Positions 16,423-23,756 of a DNA stretch of 64,000 nt are shown here, piece after piece. This DNA is from a virus. Numbering within the stretch: position 1 is the first letter of the stretch; the number at the start of each line of letters is the position of its first letter. The stretch is from the IMG/VR virus record IMGVR_UViG_3300031603_000002, positions 1-64,000 of that record; one strand, written 5' to 3'. Position numbers and translations under genes: made by a program. The notes under the pieces are model-generated. The model was given only the letters and a program-made list of their open reading frames with translations, searched no databases and was not told the DNA's origin.

Positions 16423-17124
16423 ATGAGCAAACCCATGTTTTTGTTGACGCTTCGCGTTGTAGGTACGGACATTGCGTACTCAACGAAGTTGCGCCCAGTG
16501 ATTAGCAATGTCAAAGCAATCGCTGAAGAAATCCGCAATATTGATTTGGAAAGATTCGTTCAAGGTGCATTGGACCACGGCGGTGGTGCCGATGAATGCG
16601 TCAAAGAATGGAACGCACAATACGCAAAAGTTTTCGGTGGCAACAATCACTGGCCAGTGGGCCATTCCTGGCCGTCACCAGATCGCGGTGATGTTGCTCA
16701 GCAGCGCGCAGAAATGTATGCTAACGAACTGACATACAAGTATGCAAAAGTATCAGGTGCTGAGAATTGGTTCGTCGTATCGACGTATATCGAGCCGTAT
16801 GCGCTGAATCCGGACTGGACAAGACGTGACTTATATGAATATGGCCACATTTTAGGTTGCGGATACAAAACTCGTGATGAAGCCTGGGAAGCCATGAAGT
16901 ATGGTAAACTCGGTGCCCCCGGTACAATCATAGAAAGAAAGGACTTGAAAGCATACACGGAATGCAAAACGCAACAAGAGTACCATAACCTGTTATGCAC
17001 GAAATTTGAAATCCCAGCGATTCCAATTGAAGAGGGTGCAGACGAGCTCATCGACAACATGATGAAGCGCCTCGGGATGAACAAGATAGAATACATAGAC
17101 GAAGACGTAGAGGAAGAAAAATGA
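16423..17124 (+). CDS. Unknown protein
   Basis: A 233-residue soluble protein with a strong GGAGG ribosome site five bases before the ATG; an in-frame GTG sits three bases earlier. Mixed alpha/beta, with aromatic-rich middle segments (N-W-F-V-V-S-T-Y, R-D-L-Y-E-Y-G-H) and an acidic C-terminal tail. There is no metal, nucleotide or membrane motif I can name. Its stop overlaps the next ATG (ATGA). It starts a short operon that runs into a gp23-like gene, probably outside the late class because a TATAAT rather than the late octamer precedes it. Confidence 0.6.
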   Translation: MSKPMFLLTLRVVGTDIAYSTKLRPVISNVKAIAEEIRNIDLERFVQGALDHGGGADECVKEWNAQYAKVFGGNNHWPVGHSWPSPDRGDVAQQRAEMYANELTYKYAKVSGAENWFVVSTYIEPYALNPDWTRRDLYEYGHILGCGYKTRDEAWEAMKYGKLGAPGTIIERKDLKAYTECKTQQEYHNLLCTKFEIPAIPIEEGADELIDNMMKRLGMNKIEYIDEDVEEEK

Positions 17125-17510
17125 CACCACGAGATTTTGCATACTGGCTACAAGGCTTCTTTGAGGTTGCCGACACAGACGATGTCAAGCCTGAACAGAT
17201 AAGAATGATAAAGGAACATCTATCATTGGTGCTTACAAAAGTAACGCCGACGATGGAGGAACTCAAAGAAGAACCCAAGGTTGATTATCCGCCATTTAGG
17301 ATTTCACAGGATCCGTTTGAGGGCAACCGCTTGATTTGCTCTGCAGTCGCCGACGTAAAATCGACAACAGGACTTCCCACGGAATGGGTTGCTGCATTTC
17401 CATGGGTGAAGACAGATTCTGGCGGAAATGTGGTGAGCAACATGCAACCCTCTTCGCCAATCGGGAAATACGCCGTCGACACAGGAATAAAATGTCAACT
17501 AACATGCTAA
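17121..17510 (+). CDS. Conserved phage protein with FAYWLQGFFE N-terminus, unknown function
   Basis: A 129-residue protein with GAGGAAG before the ATG. The first 45 residues (F-A-Y-W-L-Q-G-F-F-E-V-A, then Q-I-R-M-I-K-E-H-L) match a small helical domain that I know as common in phage hypothetical proteins. The C-terminal part has Pro/Ser/Thr-rich sequence and two Cys near the end. It overlaps the downstream gp23-like gene by 19 bases. No biochemical role is known to me. Confidence 0.65.
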   Translation: MTPRDFAYWLQGFFEVADTDDVKPEQIRMIKEHLSLVLTKVTPTMEELKEEPKVDYPPFRISQDPFEGNRLICSAVADVKSTTGLPTEWVAAFPWVKTDSGGNVVSNMQPSSPIGKYAVDTGIKCQLTC

Positions 17511-18181
17511 ATGAAGATAACAAGGATGATGTTACGGTGACGCAAGAGGTGTTAAGTAAGAAACATCAGCACCTAATCAGCAAATGGAGCCGCACGCAAA
17601 TCCTGGATAATTTGTCCCAGGAAAAAGCCCTCAATTACGCAATCCTTTTTGAGAACCAATCGAATCTTATTATGGGACAGGTTGCTGACATGCACTCGAG
17701 GCATCGATCCTGCCCACGCTGGTGGACACAGGAAGCGTTTGATTTGGCACAACAGAATGTTTTCCAATTGATTAGACGAGTTTTTGACGGTGTCGATTTT
17801 GAATGGAAAGCAATGGAGACTCCGTATAATGAAGCTGCCGGTTGCGCCGAGACATCAAAACTAAGGACGAGGTTCTCTGTGTACGATTATGAACTCGCGG
17901 TGGCAAACGAAAAATTCAGTCGTATGGACGGTCACTTGATTTGGTTTATAAACATGGCTGATCAGTTCGTCGAAGAATTCAATCACATTGTACTTCAGGA
18001 TAAAACGACGCTCGCGACCTATAAGAACTACGACGGCCCAGTAATAAGGCATATTCATACACCATTTCAGGCCGGAAGCATTTCTTATTCGGATTTCTTC
18101 CCACCGGAAAAACGAAACAAAATCTACGGCACCATGTGGCGAGGAATCACAGCTCCTGCAAAAAAAGTTGAGCTCGTGTAA
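17492..18181 (+). CDS. gp23-related protein resembling the capsid N-terminal part
   Basis: A 229-residue protein; I use the ATG at 17492 (weak AGGA) and not upstream codons that run antisense-like through the previous gene. Residues 20-60 match the gp23 N-terminus by eye: both start M-S-T, and K-H-x-x-L-I-x-K-W-x-R-T-x-x-L, then N-Y-A-I-L-F-E-N-Q against N-M-A-R-L-L-E-S-Q. The block F-Q-L-I-R-R-V-F-D-G matches P-L-V-R-R-V-F-G-G. The gp21 site is missing (G-Q-V-A-D-M-H in place of G-Q-V-I-R-E-A). It lacks the rest of the capsid fold. Possible roles are a minor head protein, a relic or a capsid-interfering factor. Confidence 0.6.
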   Translation: MSTNMLNEDNKDDVTVTQEVLSKKHQHLISKWSRTQILDNLSQEKALNYAILFENQSNLIMGQVADMHSRHRSCPRWWTQEAFDLAQQNVFQLIRRVFDGVDFEWKAMETPYNEAAGCAETSKLRTRFSVYDYELAVANEKFSRMDGHLIWFINMADQFVEEFNHIVLQDKTTLATYKNYDGPVIRHIHTPFQAGSISYSDFFPPEKRNKIYGTMWRGITAPAKKVELV

Positions 18182-18330
18182 GTTTCGTGCTGGTATGATA
18201 AAATATACTCATAAAGCACCCGTCATGATATTTATGATCACGGCAGGTTGGTCACGCGACAATATCTTGTGCTCTGCTTAGGTAACCTACCAACGACGTG
18301 TTTAGAGCGTACAGAAGAGGACACAGGTAC
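18182..18330 (+). other. 149-base intergenic leader with late motif and inverted repeats
   Basis: No ORF is seen. It holds ATATTTAT (18228-18235), which also sits inside a small TCAT/ATGA dyad, and an inverted repeat GTTGGT (18247-18252) with ACCAAC (18289-18294) enclosing a smaller ACAA/TTGT stem. It is the largest gene-free stretch in this part of the window, so a structured 5' leader is possible. Confidence 0.4.
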
Positions 18331-18813
18331 ATGAAAATCACAAAAAGAAGCCTAGCGAGGCTTGTTACAGAAGCCAAACGCTTAAATGAAACATCTGATG
18401 GTTCAGAATACCGATATTGGATGTCATCAAAGGTTTGGGGGCTCGATACACTAAAAGAACTTCCAAGTCGACAGGCATCACGAGCCCGCGAAACATTTCC
18501 GGAATATTCCGCGTGGGATCTTTATGATAATGAGAATATACCCGACGATCTTGTAACAAATTTCACAGGCCGGCAACCTTTACCGAGTGTATTCATTATT
18601 TCCGGGAGGAACATTGATATTCTTGTTGACACATCAGGATTTGATTACGCTCGATATTCAGCGAAGATTGGTGATGGCTCCCTGGCAGATGACGATGTGA
18701 CTGATTCAGATGAATATATAACAGGTCGTGAAGATGCCCAGTATGGCGAGCCCCGCGATACATATGCAGGCCCGAGATACCAGTTAGCGTACGACACGTA
18801 CGAGGGCAAATAA
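18331..18813 (+). CDS. MKIT-leader protein, unknown payload
   Basis: A 160-residue protein; the ATG at 18331 was chosen because it restores the leader M-K-I-T-K-R-S-L-A-R-L-V-T-E/A, with Glu at residue 14 (V-T-E, gp21-like). The payload is mixed alpha/beta and acidic (S-V-F-I-I-S-G-R-N-I-D-I-L-V-D as a beta core), Asp/Tyr rich toward the C-terminus. No known domain is recognised. TAATG overlap couples it to the ParB-like gene downstream, which also bears a leader. Confidence 0.65.
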   Translation: MKITKRSLARLVTEAKRLNETSDGSEYRYWMSSKVWGLDTLKELPSRQASRARETFPEYSAWDLYDNENIPDDLVTNFTGRQPLPSVFIISGRNIDILVDTSGFDYARYSAKIGDGSLADDDVTDSDEYITGREDAQYGEPRDTYAGPRYQLAYDTYEGK

Positions 18814-19784
18814 TGAAACGACGTTATCCGAAACTTGTCGATATTCTTTTTGAGGATGTGACTGATGATATTGCCAAGGCGGCCAAAGGTGGCCCTGGTG
18901 CTGTTCGTTCATTCGTAGACAATTATCCGGATCCTGATGAGCTGAAGGCAGCCCTTGCTGGCACCCATGATAATGTCAAAACTGACGACACGACGAACGT
19001 ATCAGAACCTACAATGAGAAAAATCAGTGATTTCAAGCCAACCCAGAAAGAAATCGATATGATGAAGTCTGCGGCGTTCCCATTGGGAAGTGCAAAGGCT
19101 CTTGCGAAAGCAATTACATCGAACACGACAGATGCACCCGGCTCAATTACAGTCTCAGGCGATGATGTGATCGATGGGCATCACAGATGGTCAGGTGTTT
19201 GGGCAATTAGCGGACAAAGTGGTATGATCGGCGCTGAGGATTTGGATCTCCCCGGAGATACAACTCAGAAACTCGCCGCCGCGCAACTTGCCATCGCAGC
19301 GCATAAGGACGTAAACCAGGACATGCCAACAGCATCTGGCAAGATCGAAAATAACATTCTAGGCAAATCATCAGGCGAAATTGAAAAGATGATGGTGGCA
19401 AACATAGGCCGCCAGGTAGATCGAAGGGCCCCTGGGCCAATGTTAAATGACGAAATGGTTGCAAACTCATCGAAGGATAAGGTTATTGCCAAGTGGGCTG
19501 GATTCAAGCTCGGTGCTGATGCCAATGAAATAAAGGCAAAAATTATCAAGAAGATTTCGGCGAACCTGGCAACTGTGCCAGGTAACCCAAAGGCACCAGC
19601 CCGAGAGGATATGCCTCAACTAGACCACAAATCGATTGGTGGGAAGGCTGCAAAAGCTGCAATTTATGACAAATTGCAAAACGCTGAAATCAATATCAAA
19701 AACCCGCTGAGCCCGCAGAAAGAATCCGCAGAGCAGGATGGAAACCTATTGACAGAGCGCTGGTGCCGATTGGCTAGCTGCTAA
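18813..19784 (+). CDS. ParB/Srx-like domain protein with gp21-type leader
   Basis: A 323-residue protein. The start M-K-R-R-Y-P-K-L-V-D-I-L-F-E/D has L-F-E with Glu at residue 14. Residues 100-130 carry the ParB/sulfiredoxin-fold signature V-I-D-G-H-H-R-W (DGHHRW at 121-126), used for nucleotide or phosphoryl chemistry in ParB CTPases and related nucleases. The C-terminal half is helical, Ala/Lys rich. If packaged in the head it could act on incoming DNA or host targets, but that is inference. Its stop shares the tetranucleotide CTAA with the stop of the convergent minus-strand gene. Confidence 0.65.
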   Translation: MKRRYPKLVDILFEDVTDDIAKAAKGGPGAVRSFVDNYPDPDELKAALAGTHDNVKTDDTTNVSEPTMRKISDFKPTQKEIDMMKSAAFPLGSAKALAKAITSNTTDAPGSITVSGDDVIDGHHRWSGVWAISGQSGMIGAEDLDLPGDTTQKLAAAQLAIAAHKDVNQDMPTASGKIENNILGKSSGEIEKMMVANIGRQVDRRAPGPMLNDEMVANSSKDKVIAKWAGFKLGADANEIKAKIIKKISANLATVPGNPKAPAREDMPQLDHKSIGGKAAKAAIYDKLQNAEINIKNPLSPQKESAEQDGNLLTERWCRLASC

Positions 19785-20149
19785 GATATATATTTCTGGA
19801 CCTTTTTATATCGATAGCATTTACTCGGATCAGGGACCGGCGAGTTCCTGGCGTTAAATGTAGCACTTGGCATCCTATTTTTATACACGACGTAAAAATC
19901 GTCATCCTTTGCCATCTCAACAAGCTCATCAAGTGACAACATTCCATCTGTGTGCGATGAAACACTGACTGCGATTGCCTGAAGCGGAGCGTCCTCGGCA
20001 TCGTAAAAAACGAGGCATGACGGCAGCATTGATTGCATGACATTCGGTGTTATCATAGTTGTTTTGCCTAGATACATTTCCATATCAACATAAACAGGTT
20101 CTCCTTTGTAGTTCGGAAGTTCAGCCGGCGTGATTATTTTGTATTTCAT
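19781..20149 (-). CDS. Unknown protein on the minus strand
   Basis: A 122-residue protein. I start it at the ATG 20147-20149, which has AGAGGA upstream, rather than a longer reading that crosses the divergent promoter region. The start M-K-Y-K-I-I-T-P-A-E-L-P is basic but has no gp21-type site. It appears to be a mixed alpha/beta domain (P-V-Y-V-D-M-E-M-Y, C-L-V-F-Y-D-A-E-D-A-P-L-Q-A-I-A-V, D-F-Y-V-V-Y-K). No family is recognised. Confidence 0.6.
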   Translation of the reverse strand: MKYKIITPAELPNYKGEPVYVDMEMYLGKTTMITPNVMQSMLPSCLVFYDAEDAPLQAIAVSVSSHTDGMLSLDELVEMAKDDDFYVVYKNRMPSATFNARNSPVPDPSKCYRYKKVQKYIS

Positions 20150-20174
20150 GGTTTTATTTCCTCTTGAATCATAG

Positions 20175-20180
20175 TATAAT
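20175..20180 (+). promoter_or_regulatory. Possible -10 element in a divergent gap
   Basis: TATAAT is in the 55-base region between divergent starts at 20149 (minus) and 20205 (plus). A -35 is not evident. The AT-rich run reads TATAC/TATTAT on the other strand too, so it may serve both. Confidence 0.3.
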
Positions 20181-20204
20181 ATTTTCATACAGAGGTAAAA
20201 GAAA

Positions 20205-20711
20205 ATGATAAAACCATATCCAGCTCCAGAACCCACAGTCATGAGGAAAATTCTTGATGGGAACCGACCGGCTGATTATGTCACATATTGGCATCGAATG
20301 CCGGGAAGGTATGTTTTGAAAGAGACAGGCGAGGATTGCGGAGATGAGGAAACACGCCCGCTATTTTATGGCACGGTGACAGAGTGGTATTCGCTTTTAG
20401 GCGAGGCAGTCTACGATGCTTGGTCGAAAATAACAGATAAGGGCCTTACAGGGATGACGTCAGGAATCATCGTGTCCAAGGATATTCAAACAGTCCTTGA
20501 GACAACGCATTGGTACCGCGGAATATATCATTACTGTAGTTGTTGCACAGCCAAAACTGAGTGGCCAGTGATTGGAGTGATTGACGGGATCCCCGTCTAC
20601 GCCAGCGATGAAGTAGGAAAAAAGGTCGTTGTGTTCATGACGGGTTGCGAGAAGTGTGATCTTGAAGCCATCGCCGAGGTAAGAATTAAGGGAATGAGTA
20701 GGATCAGCTAA
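20205..20711 (+). CDS. gp23-related protein resembling the capsid C-terminal part
   Basis: A 168-residue protein, AGAGGT upstream. It aligns by eye with the C-terminal third of gp23: P-G-R-Y-V-L-K-E-T-G against P-G-K-F-L-N-K-Q-T-G; Y-G-T-V-T-E-W-Y-S-L-L against T-G-T-V-R-E-W-Y-E-T-L; then I-I-V-S-K-D-I-Q-T-V-L-E against I-V-V-G-P-D-V-A-T-I-F-E; and I-P-V-Y-A-S then V-V-V-F-M-T-G against F-S-V-Y-K-D then Q-I-L-V-G-Y-K-G. It has a Cys cluster (C-S-C-C and C-E-K-C) absent in gp23. It lacks the N-terminal arm and insertion. Function is unknown. Confidence 0.6.
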   Translation: MIKPYPAPEPTVMRKILDGNRPADYVTYWHRMPGRYVLKETGEDCGDEETRPLFYGTVTEWYSLLGEAVYDAWSKITDKGLTGMTSGIIVSKDIQTVLETTHWYRGIYHYCSCCTAKTEWPVIGVIDGIPVYASDEVGKKVVVFMTGCEKCDLEAIAEVRIKGMSRIS

Positions 20712-21427
20712 GAGTCGGCGGCAATCGAGCGACCAAATAGCTGACGCAACGTTTTCCACGCAGGCAATTCCATTTGGCTGATGAACTGGTGATTAGTTTT
20801 TATCGCAGTGTCAACGATTGAAAAACGATGTTTTCTGTCACGTAATGATAACATGTTGATCCCTAGCAAAGAGTGTTCAGGGTTTTCGTGAGCTGATTTT
20901 GCAGCGCCCGACATACGGCGCAGCTCCACATCAAGCTTCATTCCAGGAAATTTGTTTAACCTTCTTCTGAAATCATCTTGTTCCCTTCTTTCCCATGCAG
21001 AACCGTCGCTGTACCAGGCGTCTCTATCGAGTTCATCAACCGACATTGATTTGCCCAGAAATTTGAGTTCACCATTCTGTTTGATTTTCTCCCACACATC
21101 GTTTTTGATAAGAACCTCAGTCCCCCAATCATATCGATGTAATCCACCGCTGGCTGAAATTGCCCACTCAGGTACCTGGTATGCATAGACGTTCCCACGA
21201 ATGCCATGATTGGCACGAATACCACGTGGGTTCGTTGACATAAAGATTCCGCCGTCTTCGTTCTTCGGCAGCCAATCCCGATCCCACCCTTTCCCACGCC
21301 TCTCAGGACGAGGCTGCACAGGTCGCTTGTCAATACGATAAAGCGTTCGACTGTTTTTTCTCGCGCCCCGTATCTCTTTGAGGATCGCCCTAACGAATGT
21401 TTCAAGTTGAAGATTATCGTGCGTCAT
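20708..21427 (-). CDS. Putative second ART-like protein with gp21-type leader (minus strand)
   Basis: A 239-residue basic protein. The N-terminus M-T-H-D-N-L-Q-L-E-T-F-V-R-A-I-L-K-E/I ends in L-K-E at residue 18. The next 90 residues show an order compatible with R-S-E ADP-ribosyltransferases: T-L-Y-R-I (Arg31), I-F-M-S-T-N-P (64-66), then Y-A-Y-Q-V-P and G-T-E-V-L-I (Glu104). The C-terminal part is helical and charged. The ART assignment is a hypothesis; the leader is clearer. A late motif on the minus strand lies only four bases before the ATG, suggesting a leaderless mRNA or a later start. It converges with the gp23-like gene, sharing CTAA. Confidence 0.5.
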   Translation of the reverse strand: MTHDNLQLETFVRAILKEIRGARKNSRTLYRIDKRPVQPRPERRGKGWDRDWLPKNEDGGIFMSTNPRGIRANHGIRGNVYAYQVPEWAISASGGLHRYDWGTEVLIKNDVWEKIKQNGELKFLGKSMSVDELDRDAWYSDGSAWERREQDDFRRRLNKFPGMKLDVELRRMSGAAKSAHENPEHSLLGINMLSLRDRKHRFSIVDTAIKTNHQFISQMELPAWKTLRQLFGRSIAADS

Positions 21428-21431
21428 GCTT

Positions 21432-21439
21432 ATAAATAT
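21432..21439 (-). promoter_or_regulatory. Putative late promoter motif (minus strand)
   Basis: It reads ATATTTAT on the minus strand, sense to the ART-like gene, ending four bases before its ATG. The site is nearly palindromic, so direction is not certain. Confidence 0.4.
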
Positions 21440-21468
21440 TTGATATGTTACATTTCGCTCGCAGTAAG

Positions 21469-21476
21469 ATATTTAT
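21469..21476 (+). promoter_or_regulatory. Putative late promoter motif ATATTTAT
   Basis: ATATTTAT lies 25 bases upstream of the gene at 21502, in sense orientation, in a divergent gap that also carries a minus-strand copy. Confidence 0.45.
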
Positions 21477-21501
21477 TTTTGAACTTCAATGGAGAAGAAA
21501 C

Positions 21502-21906
21502 ATGCCTAAAGATACTAAAGCAAAGAACACACCAAAAAAGACAGAATCGAAAGCGACACCAAAAACTGCCACTCCGGTACATACAGCTCCGAAGCCTTCT
21601 GCTCCGAAGTCGGAAACACCAAAAGTTGCTACCGTAGCAAAACCTGTTGTCCCGAAGGCAGTGGCACCGGCGGCACCAGATCCGAAAGTCCGTAACAAGA
21701 AAATTCATGAGGTATGCAAAGATATTATGGACAACGAGTTTTGGGCTCTTTCGCACGCGGAAGCTCACCCAATCGCTATAAAGATGGTTGATGAGAGTGC
21801 AGAGCATATTCGAACCGTTGTGAAATATTTCTCATTCCATGAACGAGAAAAACTGTGCAATGAGTTGGCACAAAAGCATAATCTTACTCGTTCAAAATGG
21901 GTGTAA
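21502..21906 (+). CDS. Protein with histone-H1-like Lys/Ala/Pro-rich N-terminal tail
   Basis: A 134-residue protein; the start has GGAGAAG upstream and follows the late motif. The first 60 residues consist almost wholly of Lys, Pro, Ala, Thr, Ser and Val (A-P-K-P-S-A-P-K-S-E-T-P-K), like the C-terminal tails of linker histones or bacterial H1-like proteins. The last 70 residues form a helical acidic/basic domain (H-E-V-C-K-D-I-M-D-N-E-F-W-A-L and S-F-H-E-R-E-K-L-C-N-E-L-A). It may bind packaged or host DNA, or be a flexible linker. No leader of the gp21 type is seen. Function is inferred from composition only. Confidence 0.65.
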   Translation: MPKDTKAKNTPKKTESKATPKTATPVHTAPKPSAPKSETPKVATVAKPVVPKAVAPAAPDPKVRNKKIHEVCKDIMDNEFWALSHAEAHPIAIKMVDESAEHIRTVVKYFSFHEREKLCNELAQKHNLTRSKWV

Positions 21907-21944
21907 ACGATTGATGTGGTTTCTGTTGTTTTACGAACCACTCA

Positions 21945-21952
21945 ATACTTAT
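21945..21952 (+). promoter_or_regulatory. Putative late promoter motif ATACTTAT
   Basis: ATACTTAT ends seven bases before the ATG at 21960, in sense orientation. This spacing would give a nearly leaderless transcript. Confidence 0.4.
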
Positions 21953-21959
21953 AATAGAA

Positions 21960-22208
21960 ATGCTTAAAGAAAAAACCAGAGCTGATTCAATGCAAGAAAG
22001 CACCGCTAAGAAACCCCGCGAATTCAAAACAACGAGGCAGTTTACCCAGCTTCGAAAGATGATCGAAACGATCACTGATTTTGAAAACCAACAACTTCAA
22101 AAAGCGAAGTTATACGATAAGATCGTAGAAATCTTGGGGTGTGCAGAATCAACCGCCGAAAAAGTTAAGCGAATTGAGCAAGTTATAACAATACAACAGG
22201 CGGCATGA
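21960..22208 (+). CDS. Small helical protein, unknown function
   Basis: An 82-residue Lys/Glu-rich helical protein with no clear Shine-Dalgarno; a second in-frame ATG at 21990 is possible. The C-terminal half (Q-K-A-K-L-Y-D-K-I-V-E-I-L-G) suggests a coiled coil. It is followed one base after its stop by the coiled-coil membrane protein, so they are likely co-expressed. No family is recognised. Confidence 0.5.
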   Translation: MLKEKTRADSMQESTAKKPREFKTTRQFTQLRKMIETITDFENQQLQKAKLYDKIVEILGCAESTAEKVKRIEQVITIQQAA

Positions 22209-22209
22209 T

Positions 22210-22539
22210 ATGGCTGATGGAAAAGACCAAAGCAACTGGAATGAATATTCGAAACTGGTACTAAAGGAATTAGAAACCTTAGCCTCAGGAATTGATGCCC
22301 TTTCGGAAGAAATGAAAGATCTAAAGGTTAGCTTCGCGACGCTGTCCGCCCGCGAGTCAAAGATTGATGAACTCAAGATCTGGAAAGAGAAGGTTGACGA
22401 AGTTGTGTCGCCTGCTCAGCTCAAGATACTCGTCACTAAAGTAGACAAGCATGAAATATTCATGGTTCGCGCGGTGACCGCTTTCACTGTTATCCAAATT
22501 ATAATGGCAGCAGCCATGGCAGCACTCAAGCTTTTATAG
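22210..22539 (+). CDS. Coiled-coil protein with C-terminal membrane segment (XhlA/holin-associated-like)
   Basis: A 109-residue protein: about 80 residues of charged coiled coil (E-E-M-K-D-L-K-V-S-F-A-T-L, W-K-E-K-V-D-E-V-V-S-P) followed by one hydrophobic segment near the C-terminus (V-T-A-F-T-V-I-Q-I-I-M-A-A-A-M-A). No signal peptide. The plan resembles XhlA-type lysis accessories and similar small phage membrane proteins. A role in lysis or membrane anchoring is plausible but not shown; no lysin is visible nearby. Confidence 0.55.
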   Translation: MADGKDQSNWNEYSKLVLKELETLASGIDALSEEMKDLKVSFATLSARESKIDELKIWKEKVDEVVSPAQLKILVTKVDKHEIFMVRAVTAFTVIQIIMAAAMAALKLL

Positions 22540-22559
22540 CTCGTCGTTTGCCTACGCTG

Positions 22560-22567
22560 ATATTTAT
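22560..22567 (+). promoter_or_regulatory. Putative late promoter motif ATATTTAT
   Basis: ATATTTAT lies 15 bases before the gp13 start, in sense orientation, in a 43-base gap. Confidence 0.5.
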
Positions 22568-22582
22568 AGGTGAGGTCGAATC

Positions 22583-23752
22583 ATGGCGAGTTTCCTAAAT
22601 ACACTAAACCCAACACCGTACGGCATCTTCGATGCTGACTTAGCATTTCAAAGTGAAGCTGACAGCCTCATTCTGTTTGTTAAGCGAAAGCTCGGTGATG
22701 ATGTCCTTAGCGTTGAACTAACGAAAAAAATGATTTGGATGTGCCTGGAAGAGTCACTCTTCGAGTACGGAAAAATTGTAAATGAGTATCAAGCCAAAAG
22801 TCAATTGACAAACTTCTTGGGTATTTCTACGGGTTCGCTGGAAGGTGAGGAACAGAAATACTCCCGCGAAACCTTGGAATTCTTTCTCAGGAAAGCAGAG
22901 CCGTACGCAATGCAGGCTGGTTTGGGTGGTTCATATAACGCAGCATCCGGCTCAATCACATTAGTGAAAGGCCAGCAAGACTACAATATCTATGAGACAC
23001 TCAACGACGCTGCTGGTGATCCACTCGTCGATTCCAGCCTCAATAAGACTGGCGGCAAAATGAAAATCATGGAAGTGTTTCATTTCAACCCACATGCAGC
23101 GTATCGTTTTTTCAACCAGTCATCTGCAACAAATTACCTGGCCAATGAGTTCTCGTTCGAATCTTTCACCCCGGAGACCGTTTTTTACGTGTTGCCTGTA
23201 TTTGAGGACATTTTACGAGGCGGAATGCTTGATTTGTCGAACAGGGTTAGACGATCAAACTACACGTACAAAATTGTAGGCCAAAACATTCGAATATTTC
23301 CTGTACCGTCATCATATGATCCACAGAAGTTGTGGATGAGGGTGATGTTTGAACCTGATCCGACGGATCCAGATATCAATGATCCGTCGATTTATGGCGT
23401 TTCAAACCTATCAAACATTCCGTTTGGCAACATTCAATTCTCTAAAATCAATTCGATTGGTCGTCAATGGGTCCGTCAATATGCCATGGCACTTGCAATG
23501 GAGCTGTTGGGGTGGATTCGTACAAAATTCGCGTCGGTCCCGATTCCTGGCGGCGATCTTAGTCTCAACGGCCAGGAGTTGCTAACACACGGCAGGGAAG
23601 ACCAAGAGAAACTGCAAACATCATTACGAGAAATGCTAGAGTCAACGACATACGAAAAGCTTGTAGAGGTTGAAGCAGCAGCTGTCGAGAGTCTACAAAA
23701 AATATTACGAAGCATCCCAACTCCAAATGGGCGCGCGATTTTCATAGGGTAG
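22583..23752 (+). CDS. 13: Neck protein gp13 (head completion)
   Basis: A 389-residue protein of the T4 gp13 family, which caps the portal after packaging and, with gp14, makes the tail-docking neck. The conserved C-terminal blocks are clear: I-G-R-Q-W-V-R-Q-Y-A-M-A-L-A-M-E-L-L-G, I-R-T-K-F, I-P-G-G-D-L-S-L-N-G-Q-E-L, and the helix E-K-L-Q-T-S-L-R-E-M-L-E. It is longer than T4 gp13 (about 309 residues). GAGG precedes the ATG. It heads the neck/tail operon and is followed four bases later by gp14. Confidence 0.9.
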   Translation: MASFLNTLNPTPYGIFDADLAFQSEADSLILFVKRKLGDDVLSVELTKKMIWMCLEESLFEYGKIVNEYQAKSQLTNFLGISTGSLEGEEQKYSRETLEFFLRKAEPYAMQAGLGGSYNAASGSITLVKGQQDYNIYETLNDAAGDPLVDSSLNKTGGKMKIMEVFHFNPHAAYRFFNQSSATNYLANEFSFESFTPETVFYVLPVFEDILRGGMLDLSNRVRRSNYTYKIVGQNIRIFPVPSSYDPQKLWMRVMFEPDPTDPDINDPSIYGVSNLSNIPFGNIQFSKINSIGRQWVRQYAMALAMELLGWIRTKFASVPIPGGDLSLNGQELLTHGREDQEKLQTSLREMLESTTYEKLVEVEAAAVESLQKILRSIPTPNGRAIFIG

Positions 23753-23756
23753 CATC

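Noticed and set aside
17336-17491. 52-codon N-terminal extension of the gp23-like gene
   Set aside because: It overlaps the preceding gene in another frame and has Arg/Cys-rich shadow composition; the ATG at 17492 matches the M-S-T start of gp23.
21431-21438. T4-type late promoter TATAAATA on the plus strand
   Set aside because: It is the reverse complement of the nearly palindromic minus-strand octamer, and the plus-strand gene has its own sense octamer at 21469. A similar case occurs at 54007-54014.
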